Below, piece by piece: positions 39,441 through 48,457 of a stretch of DNA of 64,000 bases. The stretch is from Mycobacterium intracellulare ATCC 13950 (GTDB lineage Bacteria > Actinomycetota > Actinomycetes > Mycobacteriales > Mycobacteriaceae): positions 4,340,001 through 4,404,000 of the forward strand of contig NC_016946.1 of the NCBI RefSeq assembly GCF_000277125.1, written 5' to 3'. Every line of letters starts with the position of its first letter. Position 1 is the first letter of the stretch. Made by a program: the position numbers and the translations under genes. A model generated the notes under the pieces. The model did not search any database. It saw only the letters and a program-made list of their open reading frames with translations, and had not been told where the DNA came from.

Positions 39441-40151
39441 GTGGCTGCGAAGGACAGGCGGACGGCGACGGCCAAGGACCGCGCACTGGACTATGTCAAG
39501 ACGCGGGTGCTCACCGGCGAGTTCCCCGGCGGCGAGCTGATCAGCGAGGGCGACGTGGCCAGCGCGCTGGGGATGTCGCGCACGCCGGTGCGCGAGGCGT
39601 TTTTGCGGCTGGAGGCCGAGGGGCTGCTGCGCCTGTATCCCCAGCGGGGGGCCCTGGTGGTTCCGGTGTCGCCCGACGAGGTGCGCGCGGTGATGGAGGC
39701 GCGGCTGGTGCTCGAGCAGTTCGCGGCGGGCAAGGTGATCGGGCGCGGCGCCGCCGCATGCGCCGCCGTGTTCGGGCGCCTGTCCGGCGAGCTTGCCCGG
39801 CAACGCGACGCGGCCGCCGCGGCGGACTGGCGAGAATTCGTGGAGGCCGACCGCGCCTTCCACGCCATCACGCTGCAGGAGTCGGGCAACGCCATCCTGT
39901 CCGGCTTCTACGCGTCCCTGCGCGACCGCCAGATGCGGATGATCGGCGAATCGACGCTGCGCGACCCCGACCGGGTGGCCACGATTCTCGAGGAGCATCG
40001 GGGTATCGCCGAAGCCCTGCGCGACGGCGATCGCGCGCGGGCGGCGACCGCGGTGCAGACCCACCTGGCCGGCACGGTGCGCGCCATCGGCTTGTCCGTC
40101 GACCCGGATCCGTTATGGGCTACCGGATTTGGCCGCGATGGAGCAGACTGA
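39441..40151 (+). CDS. GntR family regulator, FadR/FCD subfamily
   Basis: A 236-residue regulator, GTG start after AGAGAAGAGG. The winged helix-turn-helix is at about residues 35-62 (SEGDVASALGMSRTPVREAF, then RLEAEGLL), followed by an all-helical FCD effector domain with the usual Asp/His ligands (FVEADRAFHAI). Such proteins bind organic acids and repress divergent catabolic genes. The bicupin gene transcribed away from it is the obvious target. Confidence 0.9.
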   Translation: MAAKDRRTATAKDRALDYVKTRVLTGEFPGGELISEGDVASALGMSRTPVREAFLRLEAEGLLRLYPQRGALVVPVSPDEVRAVMEARLVLEQFAAGKVIGRGAAACAAVFGRLSGELARQRDAAAAADWREFVEADRAFHAITLQESGNAILSGFYASLRDRQMRMIGESTLRDPDRVATILEEHRGIAEALRDGDRARAATAVQTHLAGTVRAIGLSVDPDPLWATGFGRDGAD

Positions 40152-40203
40152 TCGAATAACGCGGGGGCGCAGCGCTCCCGGTCCGCATGTATCGGGGGGA
40201 ACG

Positions 40204-40683
40204 ATGACCTGGGTAACGGCCTCGAGGTTGCGCGGCACGATGACGAAAACGGTTGTGGCCCTGTCGATTTTGGGGGCGGCCACGGCGGGTGCGACGATCC
40301 CGGCGAACGCGGCACCCGGCTTCGCGCGCACACCCGCCGCGCCGCTCGACGATCCCGATCCCGGCCTTCCCACCAACCCGTCGGATCCCCGATGTGCGGG
40401 GATGCCGGGGCTGGCGCAGTGCCAGGGCGGCCCGTACGCCATGGGCGGGGCGCCCACCGGCCCCGCGGATTTGAGCTGCATCAGCATGCCCAGCGACCCG
40501 GTGTGCGCGGGTGGCCCGTACGCCCCGCCGCCACCCCCGCCGCCCATCGCGCCGCCGCCGGAACCGCCGGCGCCCATGGCCGCGGCCCCCGTAGAACCAC
40601 CGCCGATGGCCCCGCCGCCGATGGTGGAGCCACCACCCATGCCGGCGGCCGACCCGTCGATGGGGATGCCCGGGCACATCTGA
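40204..40683 (+). CDS. Proline-rich secreted protein with repeated Cys motif
   Basis: A 159-residue exported protein. ATG 40204 follows GGGGGA by three bases; the frame upstream overlaps gntR. A signal peptide ends near IPANA (about residue 37). The mature part has two similar units, each with a Cys-x-x-Met-Pro step and a Cys before GGPYA (RCAGMPGLAQCQGGPYA; SCISMPSDPVCAGGPYA). A Pro-rich tail of PPPP and PPPMxxPPP repeats follows and ends GMPGHI. It lies where M. tuberculosis has the pilin gene mtp (Rv3312A), but sequence identity to Mtp was not recognised. Confidence 0.8.
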   Translation: MTWVTASRLRGTMTKTVVALSILGAATAGATIPANAAPGFARTPAAPLDDPDPGLPTNPSDPRCAGMPGLAQCQGGPYAMGGAPTGPADLSCISMPSDPVCAGGPYAPPPPPPPIAPPPEPPAPMAAAPVEPPPMAPPPMVEPPPMPAADPSMGMPGHI

Positions 40684-40701
40684 GAACGTCGCACCGGCGG
40701 C

Positions 40702-41790
40702 TCAGCCGATCAGCACCGCGTATCGCGGCTTGATCACCTCGTCGATGATGGCCAGCCGCTCGTCGAACGGGATGAACGCGGACTTCATCGCGTTGATGGT
40801 GAACCGTTCGAGGTCGCTCCAGCCGTAGCCGAACGCCTCCACCAGGCGGAGCATCTCGCGGCTCATGAAGGTATCGCTCATCAACCGGTTGTCGGTGTTG
40901 ACGGTCACCCGGAACCGGGCGCGGGCCAGCAGGTCGAACGGATGCTCGGCGATGCTCTTGACGGCGCCGGTCTGCACGTTCGAGCTCGGACACAGTTCCA
41001 GCGGAATTCGCTTGTCCCGCAGGATCGCCGCCTGCTGGCCCAACCGGACCTGCCCGTCGGGCAGCACGTCGATGTCGTCGACGATCCGCACCCCGTGCCC
41101 CAGCCGGTCGGCACCGCAGAACGCGATCGCCTCGTGGATGGACGGCAGGCCGAACGCCTCGCCGGCGTGAATGGTGAAGCGCGCGTTGTGGTCTCGCATG
41201 TACTCGAAGGCGTCCAGGTGGCGCGTCGGCGGGTTGCCGGCCTCGGCGCCGGCGATGTCGAAGCCGACAACGCCCTTGTCCCGGAACCGGATTGCCAGCT
41301 CGGCGATCTCGCGGGACACCGCCGCGTGCCGCATCGCGGTGACCAGTAGGCGCACCACGATCGGACGGCCCGCGCCGGCACAGGCCTTCTCGCCGTCGGC
41401 GAATCCGGCCAGCACGGCATCGACGATCGCGTCGAAGGACATCCCGCGGTCGATGTGCAGCTCGGGTGCGAACCGCACCTCGGCGTAGACCACCGAGTCG
41501 GCGGCCAGGTCTTCGACGCACTCGTAGGCGACGCGGTGCAGCGCCTCGGGGGTCTGCATCACCGCGACGGTGTGGGAGAACGGCTCCAGGTAGCGCTCCA
41601 GCGAGCCGCTGTGCGAACGCGTGCGAAACCACGTCGCCAGCTCGTCGACGTCGGTGGCGGGCAGCTCGTCGTAGCCGGTCTGCCCGGCGATCTCGAGCAC
41701 GGTCGACGGGCGCAGCCCGCCGTCGAGGTGGTCGTGCAGCAGGGCCTTGGGGGCCTTGCGGATCTGCTCGAGGCCCAGCGGCGCGGTCAT
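40702..41790 (-). CDS. add: Adenosine deaminase
   Basis: A 362-residue enzyme (Rv3313c is 365) that turns adenosine or deoxyadenosine into inosine. Metal and catalytic residues are seen in [32 protein letters not shown] and [12 protein letters not shown]. It starts within the deoA stop (ATGA) and is the last gene of cdd-deoA-add, a nucleoside-catabolism operon whose purine product feeds the phosphorylase DeoD encoded 10 kb away. Confidence 0.96.
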   Translation of the reverse strand: MTAPLGLEQIRKAPKALLHDHLDGGLRPSTVLEIAGQTGYDELPATDVDELATWFRTRSHSGSLERYLEPFSHTVAVMQTPEALHRVAYECVEDLAADSVVYAEVRFAPELHIDRGMSFDAIVDAVLAGFADGEKACAGAGRPIVVRLLVTAMRHAAVSREIAELAIRFRDKGVVGFDIAGAEAGNPPTRHLDAFEYMRDHNARFTIHAGEAFGLPSIHEAIAFCGADRLGHGVRIVDDIDVLPDGQVRLGQQAAILRDKRIPLELCPSSNVQTGAVKSIAEHPFDLLARARFRVTVNTDNRLMSDTFMSREMLRLVEAFGYGWSDLERFTINAMKSAFIPFDERLAIIDEVIKPRYAVLIG

Positions 41791-43070
41791 TGCGCGATCC
41801 GATCGATGATCAGCGGACGCGAAGCCGGGGCGGCGTCGCCGACGCCGAAGGCGCCGTCCAGCTCGGCGAGCGCCGCGCCGAAGCGCTCCGGGGTGTCGGT
41901 GTACAGGGTGAACAGCGGCTCACCGGCCGTGACCGGCTCGCCGGGGCGGCGATGCAGCCGGATGCCGGCGCCGAACTGCACGCGATCGCCCGGACGGGAT
42001 CTGCCCGCTCCGAGCCGCCAAGCCGCCAGCCCCACTGCCATCGCGTCGATATCGCCCATTGTGCCGCCCCGGGCGGCGGTCACGGTCTCGGCATGCCGAG
42101 CGATCGGCAGCGGCACCGACAAATCGCCGCCCTGGGCGGCGACGAGCTGGCGAAACCGGTCCATCGCGGTGCCATCCCGCAGTGTCTCGGCGGGATCGCG
42201 GCCGTCGACCCCGGCCAGCTCGAGCATCTCGGAGGCCAGCCGCAGCGTCAGCTCGACGACGTCGGGCGGCCCGCCCCCGGCCAGCACCTCGAGCGACTCG
42301 GCGACCTCGAGGGCGTTGCCGACGGTCGCGCCCAGCGGGGTGTTCATGTCCGTCAGCAGCGCGCGGGTGGGCACCCCGTGCGCGGCGCCCAGCGCGACCA
42401 TGGTGCTCGCCAGGTCGCGGGACTGCGCTTCCGAGTCGGTGAACGCCCCGGAACCGACCTTCACGTCGAGCACCAGCGCGCCGGCCCCCTCGGCCAGCTT
42501 CTTGCTCATCACCGAGCTCGCGATCAGCGGCAGCGACTCGACGGTGGCGGTGATGTCGCGCAGCGCGTACAGCTTGGCGTCGGCCGGGGCCAGGTCACCG
42601 GCGGCGAAGATGGCCGCGCCGAGGTCGCGCAGTTGGTCGCGCACCCGCCGGTTGGACAGCGCGGCGGTGAATCCGGCGATGGATTCCAGCTTGTCCAGCG
42701 TGCCGCCGGTGTGGCCGAGCCCGCGGCCCGACGCCTGCGGCACCGCGGCGCCGCACGCGGCGACGACGGGCACCAGGGGCAGGGTGATCTTGTCCCCCAC
42801 CCCGCCGGTGGAGTGCTTGTCGACCGTGGGCACGCCGAGGTCGCCGAAGTCGAGCCGCTCGCCCGAGGCCAGCATCGCCGACGTCCACCGGGCCGTCTCG
42901 CCGCGATCCATGCCCCGCAACAGGATCGCCATCAGCAGGGCCGCCATCTGCTCCTCGGCCACCCGGCCGGCGGTGTAGGCGTCGACGACCCAGTCGATGG
43001 CGGCGTCGGACAACCGGCCGCCGTCGCGCTTGGTCCTGATCACCGTGGGCGCATCAAAGGCGGGCGGCAT
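41787..43070 (-). CDS. deoA: Thymidine phosphorylase
   Basis: A 427-residue pyrimidine nucleoside phosphorylase, the length of Rv3314c. The family signature [18 protein letters not shown] and the phosphate-binding [13 protein letters not shown] are present, as is [10 protein letters not shown]. The start at ATG 43070 overlaps the cdd stop (ATGA); the frame continues upstream only as a shadow of cdd. It cleaves thymidine or deoxyuridine to base and deoxyribose 1-phosphate. Confidence 0.96.
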   Translation of the reverse strand: MPPAFDAPTVIRTKRDGGRLSDAAIDWVVDAYTAGRVAEEQMAALLMAILLRGMDRGETARWTSAMLASGERLDFGDLGVPTVDKHSTGGVGDKITLPLVPVVAACGAAVPQASGRGLGHTGGTLDKLESIAGFTAALSNRRVRDQLRDLGAAIFAAGDLAPADAKLYALRDITATVESLPLIASSVMSKKLAEGAGALVLDVKVGSGAFTDSEAQSRDLASTMVALGAAHGVPTRALLTDMNTPLGATVGNALEVAESLEVLAGGGPPDVVELTLRLASEMLELAGVDGRDPAETLRDGTAMDRFRQLVAAQGGDLSVPLPIARHAETVTAARGGTMGDIDAMAVGLAAWRLGAGRSRPGDRVQFGAGIRLHRRPGEPVTAGEPLFTLYTDTPERFGAALAELDGAFGVGDAAPASRPLIIDRIAQ

Positions 43071-43471
43071 CAGCGACGCCCGGCGGCCACGTCGTCGGGA
43101 CCGAAGGCATCCGGCAGCAGGTCGCCGAGCCGGCGCGGCCCGCGCGGATGGTCGATCAGCAACTCGGGACCGCCGTGTTCGAGCAGCACCTGGCGGCATC
43201 GCCCGCACGGCATGAGCACCGATCCGCGCTGGTCCACGCACGCCAGCGCGATCAGCCGGCCGCCGCCGGTGGAATGCAGGGCGCACACCACGGCGCACTC
43301 GGCACAGAGACCAAGGCCATATGAGATGTTCTCCACATTGCACCCGGTGACCACGCGGTGATCGTCGACCAGCGCGGCCGCACCCACTGCGAACCGCGAG
43401 TACGGCGCATAGGCCCCTTCGGATACCTGGATTGCCTTGTCCCGCAACCTTTTCCAGTCGATCTCCGGCAT
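43070..43471 (-). CDS. cdd: Cytidine deaminase
   Basis: A 133-residue homotetrameric-type enzyme (Rv3315c). The zinc site is three Cys: CAECAVVCAL, with catalytic Glu after the first Cys, and PCGRCRQVL. NVENISYGLG binds the substrate. It supplies uridine and deoxyuridine to DeoA. First gene of the cdd-deoA-add operon, divergent from sdhC; the 173-base gap to the chosen sdhC start holds no other gene. Confidence 0.97.
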   Translation of the reverse strand: MPEIDWKRLRDKAIQVSEGAYAPYSRFAVGAAALVDDHRVVTGCNVENISYGLGLCAECAVVCALHSTGGGRLIALACVDQRGSVLMPCGRCRQVLLEHGGPELLIDHPRGPRRLGDLLPDAFGPDDVAAGRR

Positions 43472-43644
43472 CGCGCAACCCCGCTCGTCGGTGGCCGTTT
43501 CCGACAGTCACCCTAGCCGCAAAACGGCATTTCGCTTGACGGACATTGACGCAAGCCACACCGTGCGCGAGCTAAGCTCAAGTGCCCGGCGTGACTGTCG
43601 CGCAACGTCGCAAGAAGGTCGCAAGAAGGCTGGTGAGGACTGGG

Positions 43645-44082
43645 GTGACTACACAACCGACAACCGCGGATCCGGCGGCACCCGCACCGGCGACCTCGCG
43701 CAAACGCAGGCCGCCGCGGACCCTCTACCGGGGCGATCCCGGCATGTGGTCGTGGGTGCTGCATCGCATCAGCGGCGCGACCATCTTCTTTTTCCTGTTC
43801 GTGCACGTCCTGGACGCGGCGATGCTGCGGATCAGCCCCCAGACCTACAACGCGGTGATCCACGACTATCAGATGCCCATCGTCGGCCTGATGGAATACG
43901 GCCTGATCGCCGCGGTGCTCTTCCACGGCCTGAACGGGATCCGGGTGATCCTGATCGACTTCTGGTCCGAGGGCCCGCGCTACCAGCGCCTGATGTTCTG
44001 GGTCGTCGGCGTCGTGTTCCTGCTGCTGATGGTCCCGGCCGGCGTCGTGACCGTCATCCACATGATGGAGCACTTCCGATGA
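43645..44082 (+). CDS. sdhC: Succinate dehydrogenase cytochrome b subunit SdhC
   Basis: A 145-residue membrane anchor subunit of complex II with three helices. LHRISGATIFFFLFVHVLDA carries the heme-ligand His region and the quinone-site Ser/Arg. GTG 43645 is chosen because GGTGAGGA precedes it; ATG 43582 in the same frame would add 21 mostly basic residues. M. tuberculosis SdhC is shorter (112), so the Ala/Pro-rich N-terminus here may also be partly untranslated. Its stop overlaps sdhD as ATGA. Confidence 0.9.
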   Translation: MTTQPTTADPAAPAPATSRKRRPPRTLYRGDPGMWSWVLHRISGATIFFFLFVHVLDAAMLRISPQTYNAVIHDYQMPIVGLMEYGLIAAVLFHGLNGIRVILIDFWSEGPRYQRLMFWVVGVVFLLLMVPAGVVTVIHMMEHFR

Positions 44083-44549
44083 GCAGCCCCGACCTTCAGC
44101 TGACCCGCGGCCAGACGGCGCCGGTCAAACAACGCAGCTACGACCGGCCCGCCAGCCTGGACAATCCCCGCTCGCCGCGGCGCCGGGCCGGCATCCCCAA
44201 CTTCGAGAAGTTCGCCTGGCTGTTCATGCGGTTCTCGGGCATCGCGCTGTTCGTGCTGGCGATCGGCCACCTGTTCATCATGCTGATGTGGGACAACGGC
44301 GTGTACCGCATCGACTTCAACTATGTGGCGCAGCGCTGGGCGTCGCCGTTCTGGCAATTCTGGGACCTCGCGCTGCTGTGGCTGGCGCAGCTGCACGGCG
44401 GCAACGGCCTGCGCACGATCATCGACGACTACAGCCGCAAGGACAGCACCCGGTTCTGGCTCAACAGCCTGCTGTTGCTGTCGATGGGGTTCACGTTGGT
44501 GCTGGGCACCTACGTGCTGCTGACGTTCGACCCCAACATTCACGCCTGA
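44079..44549 (+). CDS. sdhD: Succinate dehydrogenase membrane anchor SdhD
   Basis: A 156-residue integral membrane subunit. A basic N-terminal region of about 45 residues precedes three helices (about 51-71, 91-107 and 125-147). RFSGIALFVLAIGHLFIML supplies the second heme-side His, and LHGGNGLRTIIDDY is the conserved loop. It overlaps sdhC by four bases and is followed after 17 bases by sdhA. With SdhC it binds menaquinone and cytochrome b heme. Confidence 0.94.
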   Translation: MSSPDLQLTRGQTAPVKQRSYDRPASLDNPRSPRRRAGIPNFEKFAWLFMRFSGIALFVLAIGHLFIMLMWDNGVYRIDFNYVAQRWASPFWQFWDLALLWLAQLHGGNGLRTIIDDYSRKDSTRFWLNSLLLLSMGFTLVLGTYVLLTFDPNIHA

Positions 44550-44566
44550 CGGAGGGAGGCTGACCC

Positions 44567-46321
44567 GTGATCCAGCAACACCGGTACGACGTGGTGATCG
44601 TCGGCGCGGGCGGCGCAGGGATGCGCGCCGCGGTGGAAGCGGGTCCCCGGGTGCGCACCGCGGTGCTGACCAAGCTCTACCCCACCCGCAGCCACACCGG
44701 CGCCGCCCAGGGCGGCATGTGCGCGGCGCTGGCCAACGTCGAAGAGGACAACTGGGAATGGCACACCTTCGACACCGTCAAGGGCGGCGACTACCTCGCC
44801 GACCAGGACGCGGTGGAGATCATGTGCAAGGAAGCCATCGACGCGGTGCTCGACCTGGAAAAGATGGGGATGCCGTTCAACCGCACCCCCGAGGGCCGCA
44901 TCGACCAGCGCCGGTTCGGCGGACACACCCGCGACCACGGCAAGGCCCCGGTGCGCCGGTCCTGTTACGCCGCCGATCGCACCGGCCACATGATCCTGCA
45001 GACGCTGTACCAGAACTGCGTAAAGCACGACGTGCAGTTCTTCAACGAGTTCTACGCGCTGGACCTGGTTTTGACGCAGACGCCGAGCGGGCCGGTGGCC
45101 ACCGGCGTGGTCGCTTACGAGCTGGCCACCGGCGAGATCCACGTCTTCCACGGGAAGGCGATCGTGCTCGCCACCGGCGGTTCGGGCCGCATGTACAAGA
45201 CCACCTCCAACGCGCACACGCTGACCGGCGACGGCATCGGCATCGTCTTCCGCAAGGGACTTCCCTTGGAGGACATGGAGTTTCACCAATTTCACCCCAC
45301 CGGCCTGGCCGGTTTGGGCATCCTGATCTCCGAGGCCGTGCGCGGCGAGGGTGGCCGGCTGCTCAACGGCGAGGGTGAGCGGTTCATGGAACGCTACGCA
45401 CCGACGATCGTCGACCTGGCACCGCGCGACATCGTCGCTCGCTCAATGGTTTTGGAAGTCCTGGAGGGCCGCGGCGCCGGCCCGCACAAGGACTACGTAT
45501 ACATCGACGTCCGGCACCTCGGCGAGGACGTGCTCGAGGCCAAGCTGCCCGACATCACCGAGTTCGCCCGCACCTATCTGGGCGTGGACCCGGTCAAGGA
45601 GCTGGTCCCGGTGTACCCGACGTGTCACTACGTGATGGGCGGCATCCCGACCACCGTCACCGGACAGGTGTTGCGGGACAACACCTCCACGGTCCCGGGC
45701 CTGTACGCGGCGGGCGAATGCGCGTGCGTGTCGGTGCACGGCGCCAACCGGCTGGGCACCAACTCGCTGCTGGACATCAACGTGTTCGGCCGCCGGGCCG
45801 GCATCGCCGCCGCCAATTACGCACGGGGACACGACTTCGTGGACATGCCGCCGGATCCGGCGGCGATGGTCGTCGGCTGGGTGGGCGACATCCTCTCCGA
45901 GCACGGCAACGAGCGCGTCGCCGACATCCGCAACGCGTTGCAGCAGTCGATGGACAACAACGCCGCGGTGTTCCGCACCGAGGAGACGCTCAAGCAGGCG
46001 CTGACCGACATCCACGCCCTGAAGGAGCGCTATTCGCGAATCACCGTGCACGACAAGGGGAAGCGATTCAACAGCGACCTGCTGGAGGCCATCGAGCTGG
46101 GCTTCTTGCTCGAGCTGGCCGAGGTCACCGTGGTCGGCGCGCTGAACCGCAAGGAGTCCCGCGGCGGGCACGCCCGCGAGGACTACCCCAACCGCGACGA
46201 CGTCAACTACATGCGCCACACCATGGCCTATAAGCAGGGCACCGACCTTTTGAGCGACATCGCGCTGGACTTCAAGCCCGTGGTGCAGACGCGCTACGAA
46301 CCCAAGGAACGGAAGTACTGA
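44567..46321 (+). CDS. sdhA: Succinate dehydrogenase flavoprotein SdhA
   Basis: A 584-residue flavoprotein subunit (Rv3318 is 590), GTG start with GGAGGGAGG upstream. The FAD fold is VVIVGAGGAGMRAAVEA (residues 9-25), the covalent FAD His is His43 in PTRSHTGAAQGG, and catalytic HPTGL and RGEGGRLLN are present. The C-terminal helical domain ends with KPVVQTRYEPKERKY. It oxidises succinate to fumarate in the TCA cycle and feeds the SdhB clusters. One base is shared with sdhB (TGATG). Confidence 0.97.
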   Translation: MIQQHRYDVVIVGAGGAGMRAAVEAGPRVRTAVLTKLYPTRSHTGAAQGGMCAALANVEEDNWEWHTFDTVKGGDYLADQDAVEIMCKEAIDAVLDLEKMGMPFNRTPEGRIDQRRFGGHTRDHGKAPVRRSCYAADRTGHMILQTLYQNCVKHDVQFFNEFYALDLVLTQTPSGPVATGVVAYELATGEIHVFHGKAIVLATGGSGRMYKTTSNAHTLTGDGIGIVFRKGLPLEDMEFHQFHPTGLAGLGILISEAVRGEGGRLLNGEGERFMERYAPTIVDLAPRDIVARSMVLEVLEGRGAGPHKDYVYIDVRHLGEDVLEAKLPDITEFARTYLGVDPVKELVPVYPTCHYVMGGIPTTVTGQVLRDNTSTVPGLYAAGECACVSVHGANRLGTNSLLDINVFGRRAGIAAANYARGHDFVDMPPDPAAMVVGWVGDILSEHGNERVADIRNALQQSMDNNAAVFRTEETLKQALTDIHALKERYSRITVHDKGKRFNSDLLEAIELGFLLELAEVTVVGALNRKESRGGHAREDYPNRDDVNYMRHTMAYKQGTDLLSDIALDFKPVVQTRYEPKERKY

Positions 46322-47118
46322 TGACGGACGTTGCAGAGCCGCAGGCCGAAAGTCTGGAACCGCCCCTTCCGCCGGTTCCCGACGAGGCGGTGATGGTGAC
46401 CGTCAAGATCGCCCGGTTCAACCCCGACCAGCCCGATGCCTACGCGGAAACCGGTGGCTGGCAAAGCTTTCGGGTGCCCTGCCTGCCCAGCGACAGGATG
46501 CTCAACCTGCTGATCTACATCAAGAGCTACCTGGACGGGACGCTGACCTTCCGGCGCTCCTGCGCGCACGGGGTGTGCGGGTCGGATGCCATGCGGATCA
46601 ACGGTGTCAACCGGTTGGCCTGCAAGGTGCTGATGCGCGACCTGCTCCCCAAGAAGGCGGGCAAATCGCTGACCATCACGGTCGAGCCGATCCGCGGGCT
46701 GCCGGTCGAGAAGGACCTCGTGGTCGACATGGAGCCGTTCTTCGACGCCTACCGCGCGGTCAAACCGTACCTGATCACCACCGGCAACCCGCCGACGCGC
46801 GAACGCATTCAGAGCCCGACCGACCGCGCCCGCTACGACGACACCACCAAGTGCATCCTGTGCGCGGCGTGCACCACCAGCTGCCCGATCTTCTGGCACG
46901 AGGGCAGCTACTACGGCCCGGCCGCGATCGTCAACGCCCACCGGTTCATCTTCGACAGCCGCGACGAGGCGGCCGCCGAGCGCCTGGACATCCTCAACGA
47001 GGTCGACGGCGTGTGGCGGTGCCGCACCACGTTCAACTGCACCGAGGCCTGCCCGCGCGGTATCCAGATCACCAAGGCGATCCAGGAGGTCAAGCGCGCG
47101 ATCATGTTCTCGCGCTGA
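46321..47118 (+). CDS. sdhB: Succinate dehydrogenase iron-sulfur subunit SdhB
   Basis: A 265-residue subunit with three clusters. The plant-type [2Fe-2S] ligands are in RRSCAHGVCGSDAMRING plus the later Cys in RLAC; the [4Fe-4S] and [3Fe-4S] ligands are in CILCAACTTSCP and FNCTEACPRG. It carries electrons from SdhA to menaquinone. Last gene of sdhCDAB. The end is followed within 20 bases by a candidate promoter for the next gene. Confidence 0.97.
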   Translation: MTDVAEPQAESLEPPLPPVPDEAVMVTVKIARFNPDQPDAYAETGGWQSFRVPCLPSDRMLNLLIYIKSYLDGTLTFRRSCAHGVCGSDAMRINGVNRLACKVLMRDLLPKKAGKSLTITVEPIRGLPVEKDLVVDMEPFFDAYRAVKPYLITTGNPPTRERIQSPTDRARYDDTTKCILCAACTTSCPIFWHEGSYYGPAAIVNAHRFIFDSRDEAAAERLDILNEVDGVWRCRTTFNCTEACPRGIQITKAIQEVKRAIMFSR

Positions 47119-47133
47119 CCTGCCGCGTCTGCT

Positions 47134-47160
47134 CGTCACACATCGCCGGGCTGTCTCGTC
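47134..47160 (+). promoter_or_regulatory. ECF41-type (SigJ) promoter
   Basis: CGTCACA (47134-47140) is followed after exactly 16 bases by CGTC (47157-47160). The consensus I recall for ECF41 sigma factors is TGTCACA-N16-CGTC, so there is one mismatch. The predicted start site falls at or within a few bases of ATG 47169, giving a leaderless or nearly leaderless message. The ECF41-type sigma gene sigJ is in the same cluster. Confidence 0.65.
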
Positions 47161-47168
47161 TGAGGGGT

Positions 47169-47798
47169 ATGACACAGAAAACCCGCATCGAGCCCCTGCC
47201 CCCCAAGCGCGCCGGATTGCTGATCCGGGCCATGTACCGGATAGCCAAGCGTCGCTACGGCCAAGTTCCCGAGCCGTTCGCCGTGGCCGCGCATCATCGC
47301 AAGCTGATGACCGCGAGCGCCATGCACGAAACGATGGTCGAGCGGGCGTCGAAAACCCTGCCGGCCAGCGTGCGTGAGCTGGCGGTGTTGTGGACCGCGC
47401 GCCAGATCGGCTGCTCGTGGTGCGTCGACTTCGGATCGATGCTGCAGCGCCTGGACGGCCTGGACGTGGAGCGGCTCAAGGAGATCGACAACTACGCCAC
47501 CTCGCCGGCCTATACCGACGACGAGCGTGCCGCCATCGCCTATGCCGACGCGATGACCACAGATCCGCACACCGTCACCGACGAGCAGGTCGACGACCTG
47601 CGGGCCCGCTTCGGCGATGCCGGGGTGTTCGAGCTGACCTATCAAATTGGATTGGAGAACATGCGGGCGCGGGTGAACACCGCGCTGGGCATCACCGAGC
47701 AAGGCTTCAATTCGGGTGACGCGTGCCGGATTCCCTGGGCTAGCGACGATCGCAAGCGCGGCGTAGCCGGGCGCAGCGGGTCGTCGCCCGTTGGCTAG
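47169..47798 (+). CDS. Carboxymuconolactone decarboxylase (AhpD-like) family protein
   Basis: A 209-residue all-helical protein with the AhpD/CMD redox motif IGCSWCVDFG (CxxC plus distal Asp). Such proteins act as peroxidase partners or decarboxylases. ATG 47169 sits right after an ECF41-type promoter. CMD-family, oxidoreductase and epimerase genes are the usual neighbours of ECF41 sigma genes. The protein should end near CRIPWA; instead the frame enters a 55-base tandem repeat, which supplies the last 21 residues or so and the stop codon. The natural substrate is unknown. Confidence 0.88.
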   Translation: MTQKTRIEPLPPKRAGLLIRAMYRIAKRRYGQVPEPFAVAAHHRKLMTASAMHETMVERASKTLPASVRELAVLWTARQIGCSWCVDFGSMLQRLDGLDVERLKEIDNYATSPAYTDDERAAIAYADAMTTDPHTVTDEQVDDLRARFGDAGVFELTYQIGLENMRARVNTALGITEQGFNSGDACRIPWASDDRKRGVAGRSGSSPVG

Positions 47799-47909
47799 CG
47801 ACGATCGCAAGCGCGGCGTAGCCGGGCGCAGCGGGTCGTCGCCCGTTGGCTAGCGACGATCGCAAGCGCGGCGTAGCCGGGCGCAGCGGGTCGTCGCCCG
47901 TTGGCTAGC
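47738..47909 (+). repeat. 55-bp tandem repeat, three full copies plus seven bases (family B)
   Basis: Units begin GGCTAGCGACGATCGCAAGC at 47738, 47793 and 47848, with a partial GGCTAGC at 47903. The three full copies are identical. Each is the reverse complement of the palindromic family B element, with TAGCGACGATCGCAAGCG on one side and GCGGGTCGTCGC on the other. The first unit lies inside the CMD gene and the stop TAG is in the second unit's opening bases. This has the form of a MIRU/VNTR locus. Confidence 0.95.
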
Positions 47910-47928
47910 AAACCAGGGCGTGGGCTGA

Positions 47929-48423
47929 TCAGCCCTCCTGGGCGGGCTCGATCTCGATATAGGTGGTCGGAATACTGAGCGCCGCGCTGCCCTTGTCCAG
48001 ACCGCGCTCGAATAACTTCATCGGCAGGCTCCAGTTCGCCGCAATCACCTTGTACGCGTGGGCGTGTTCGGACTCGGGCAAGATCCTGGCCTTTCCGGCG
48101 ACCGCTTGCCCTTTTGGCTTGCCGCGAAGACTGCTGGGCACCACAACGACACGCGGATTGTTGTTGATCCGCTTCACCTTTCCGGTGGACGCATCCGTTC
48201 GCACGTAGATCTTTCCGTCGGCGACACCGTGGTTGATCGGGCTCGGCATCGCCTCGCCGGAACGCTTGAACGTCACCAACAAGATTTGCCGCGTTTTGTC
48301 GAAACCGGTGAAGTCCTTACCTTGCGGGGTCGCAGCGCCGACGTCGAAGGCGCTGCGGTGGCGCATCATGTCCATACCGCGGAACATCAATTTGCCCATC
48401 GTTTCGGTGACGCTGCCGCCCAT
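47929..48423 (-). CDS. PPOX-class F420-dependent oxidoreductase-like protein
   Basis: A 164-residue split-barrel flavin/deazaflavin-binding protein. ATG 48423 has GGAGAG nine bases upstream. The family segments are ILLVTFKRSGEAMPSPINHG, GKIYVRTDASTGKVKRINNN and VVVVPSSLRGKPKG, the last resembling the Rv2061c group. These enzymes use F420H2 or related cofactors. It starts 34 bases after the sigJ stop on the same strand and is probably in its operon, fitting the oxidoreductase class often linked with ECF41 sigma factors. Substrate unknown. Confidence 0.88.
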   Translation of the reverse strand: MGGSVTETMGKLMFRGMDMMRHRSAFDVGAATPQGKDFTGFDKTRQILLVTFKRSGEAMPSPINHGVADGKIYVRTDASTGKVKRINNNPRVVVVPSSLRGKPKGQAVAGKARILPESEHAHAYKVIAANWSLPMKLFERGLDKGSAALSIPTTYIEIEPAQEG

Positions 48424-48457
48424 GTGCTCTCTCCAATCTGCGCCTGACTCGACTGAC

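Noticed and set aside
47738..47909. CRISPR array
   Set aside because: Units are directly adjacent and identical with no variable spacers, and no cas gene is present.
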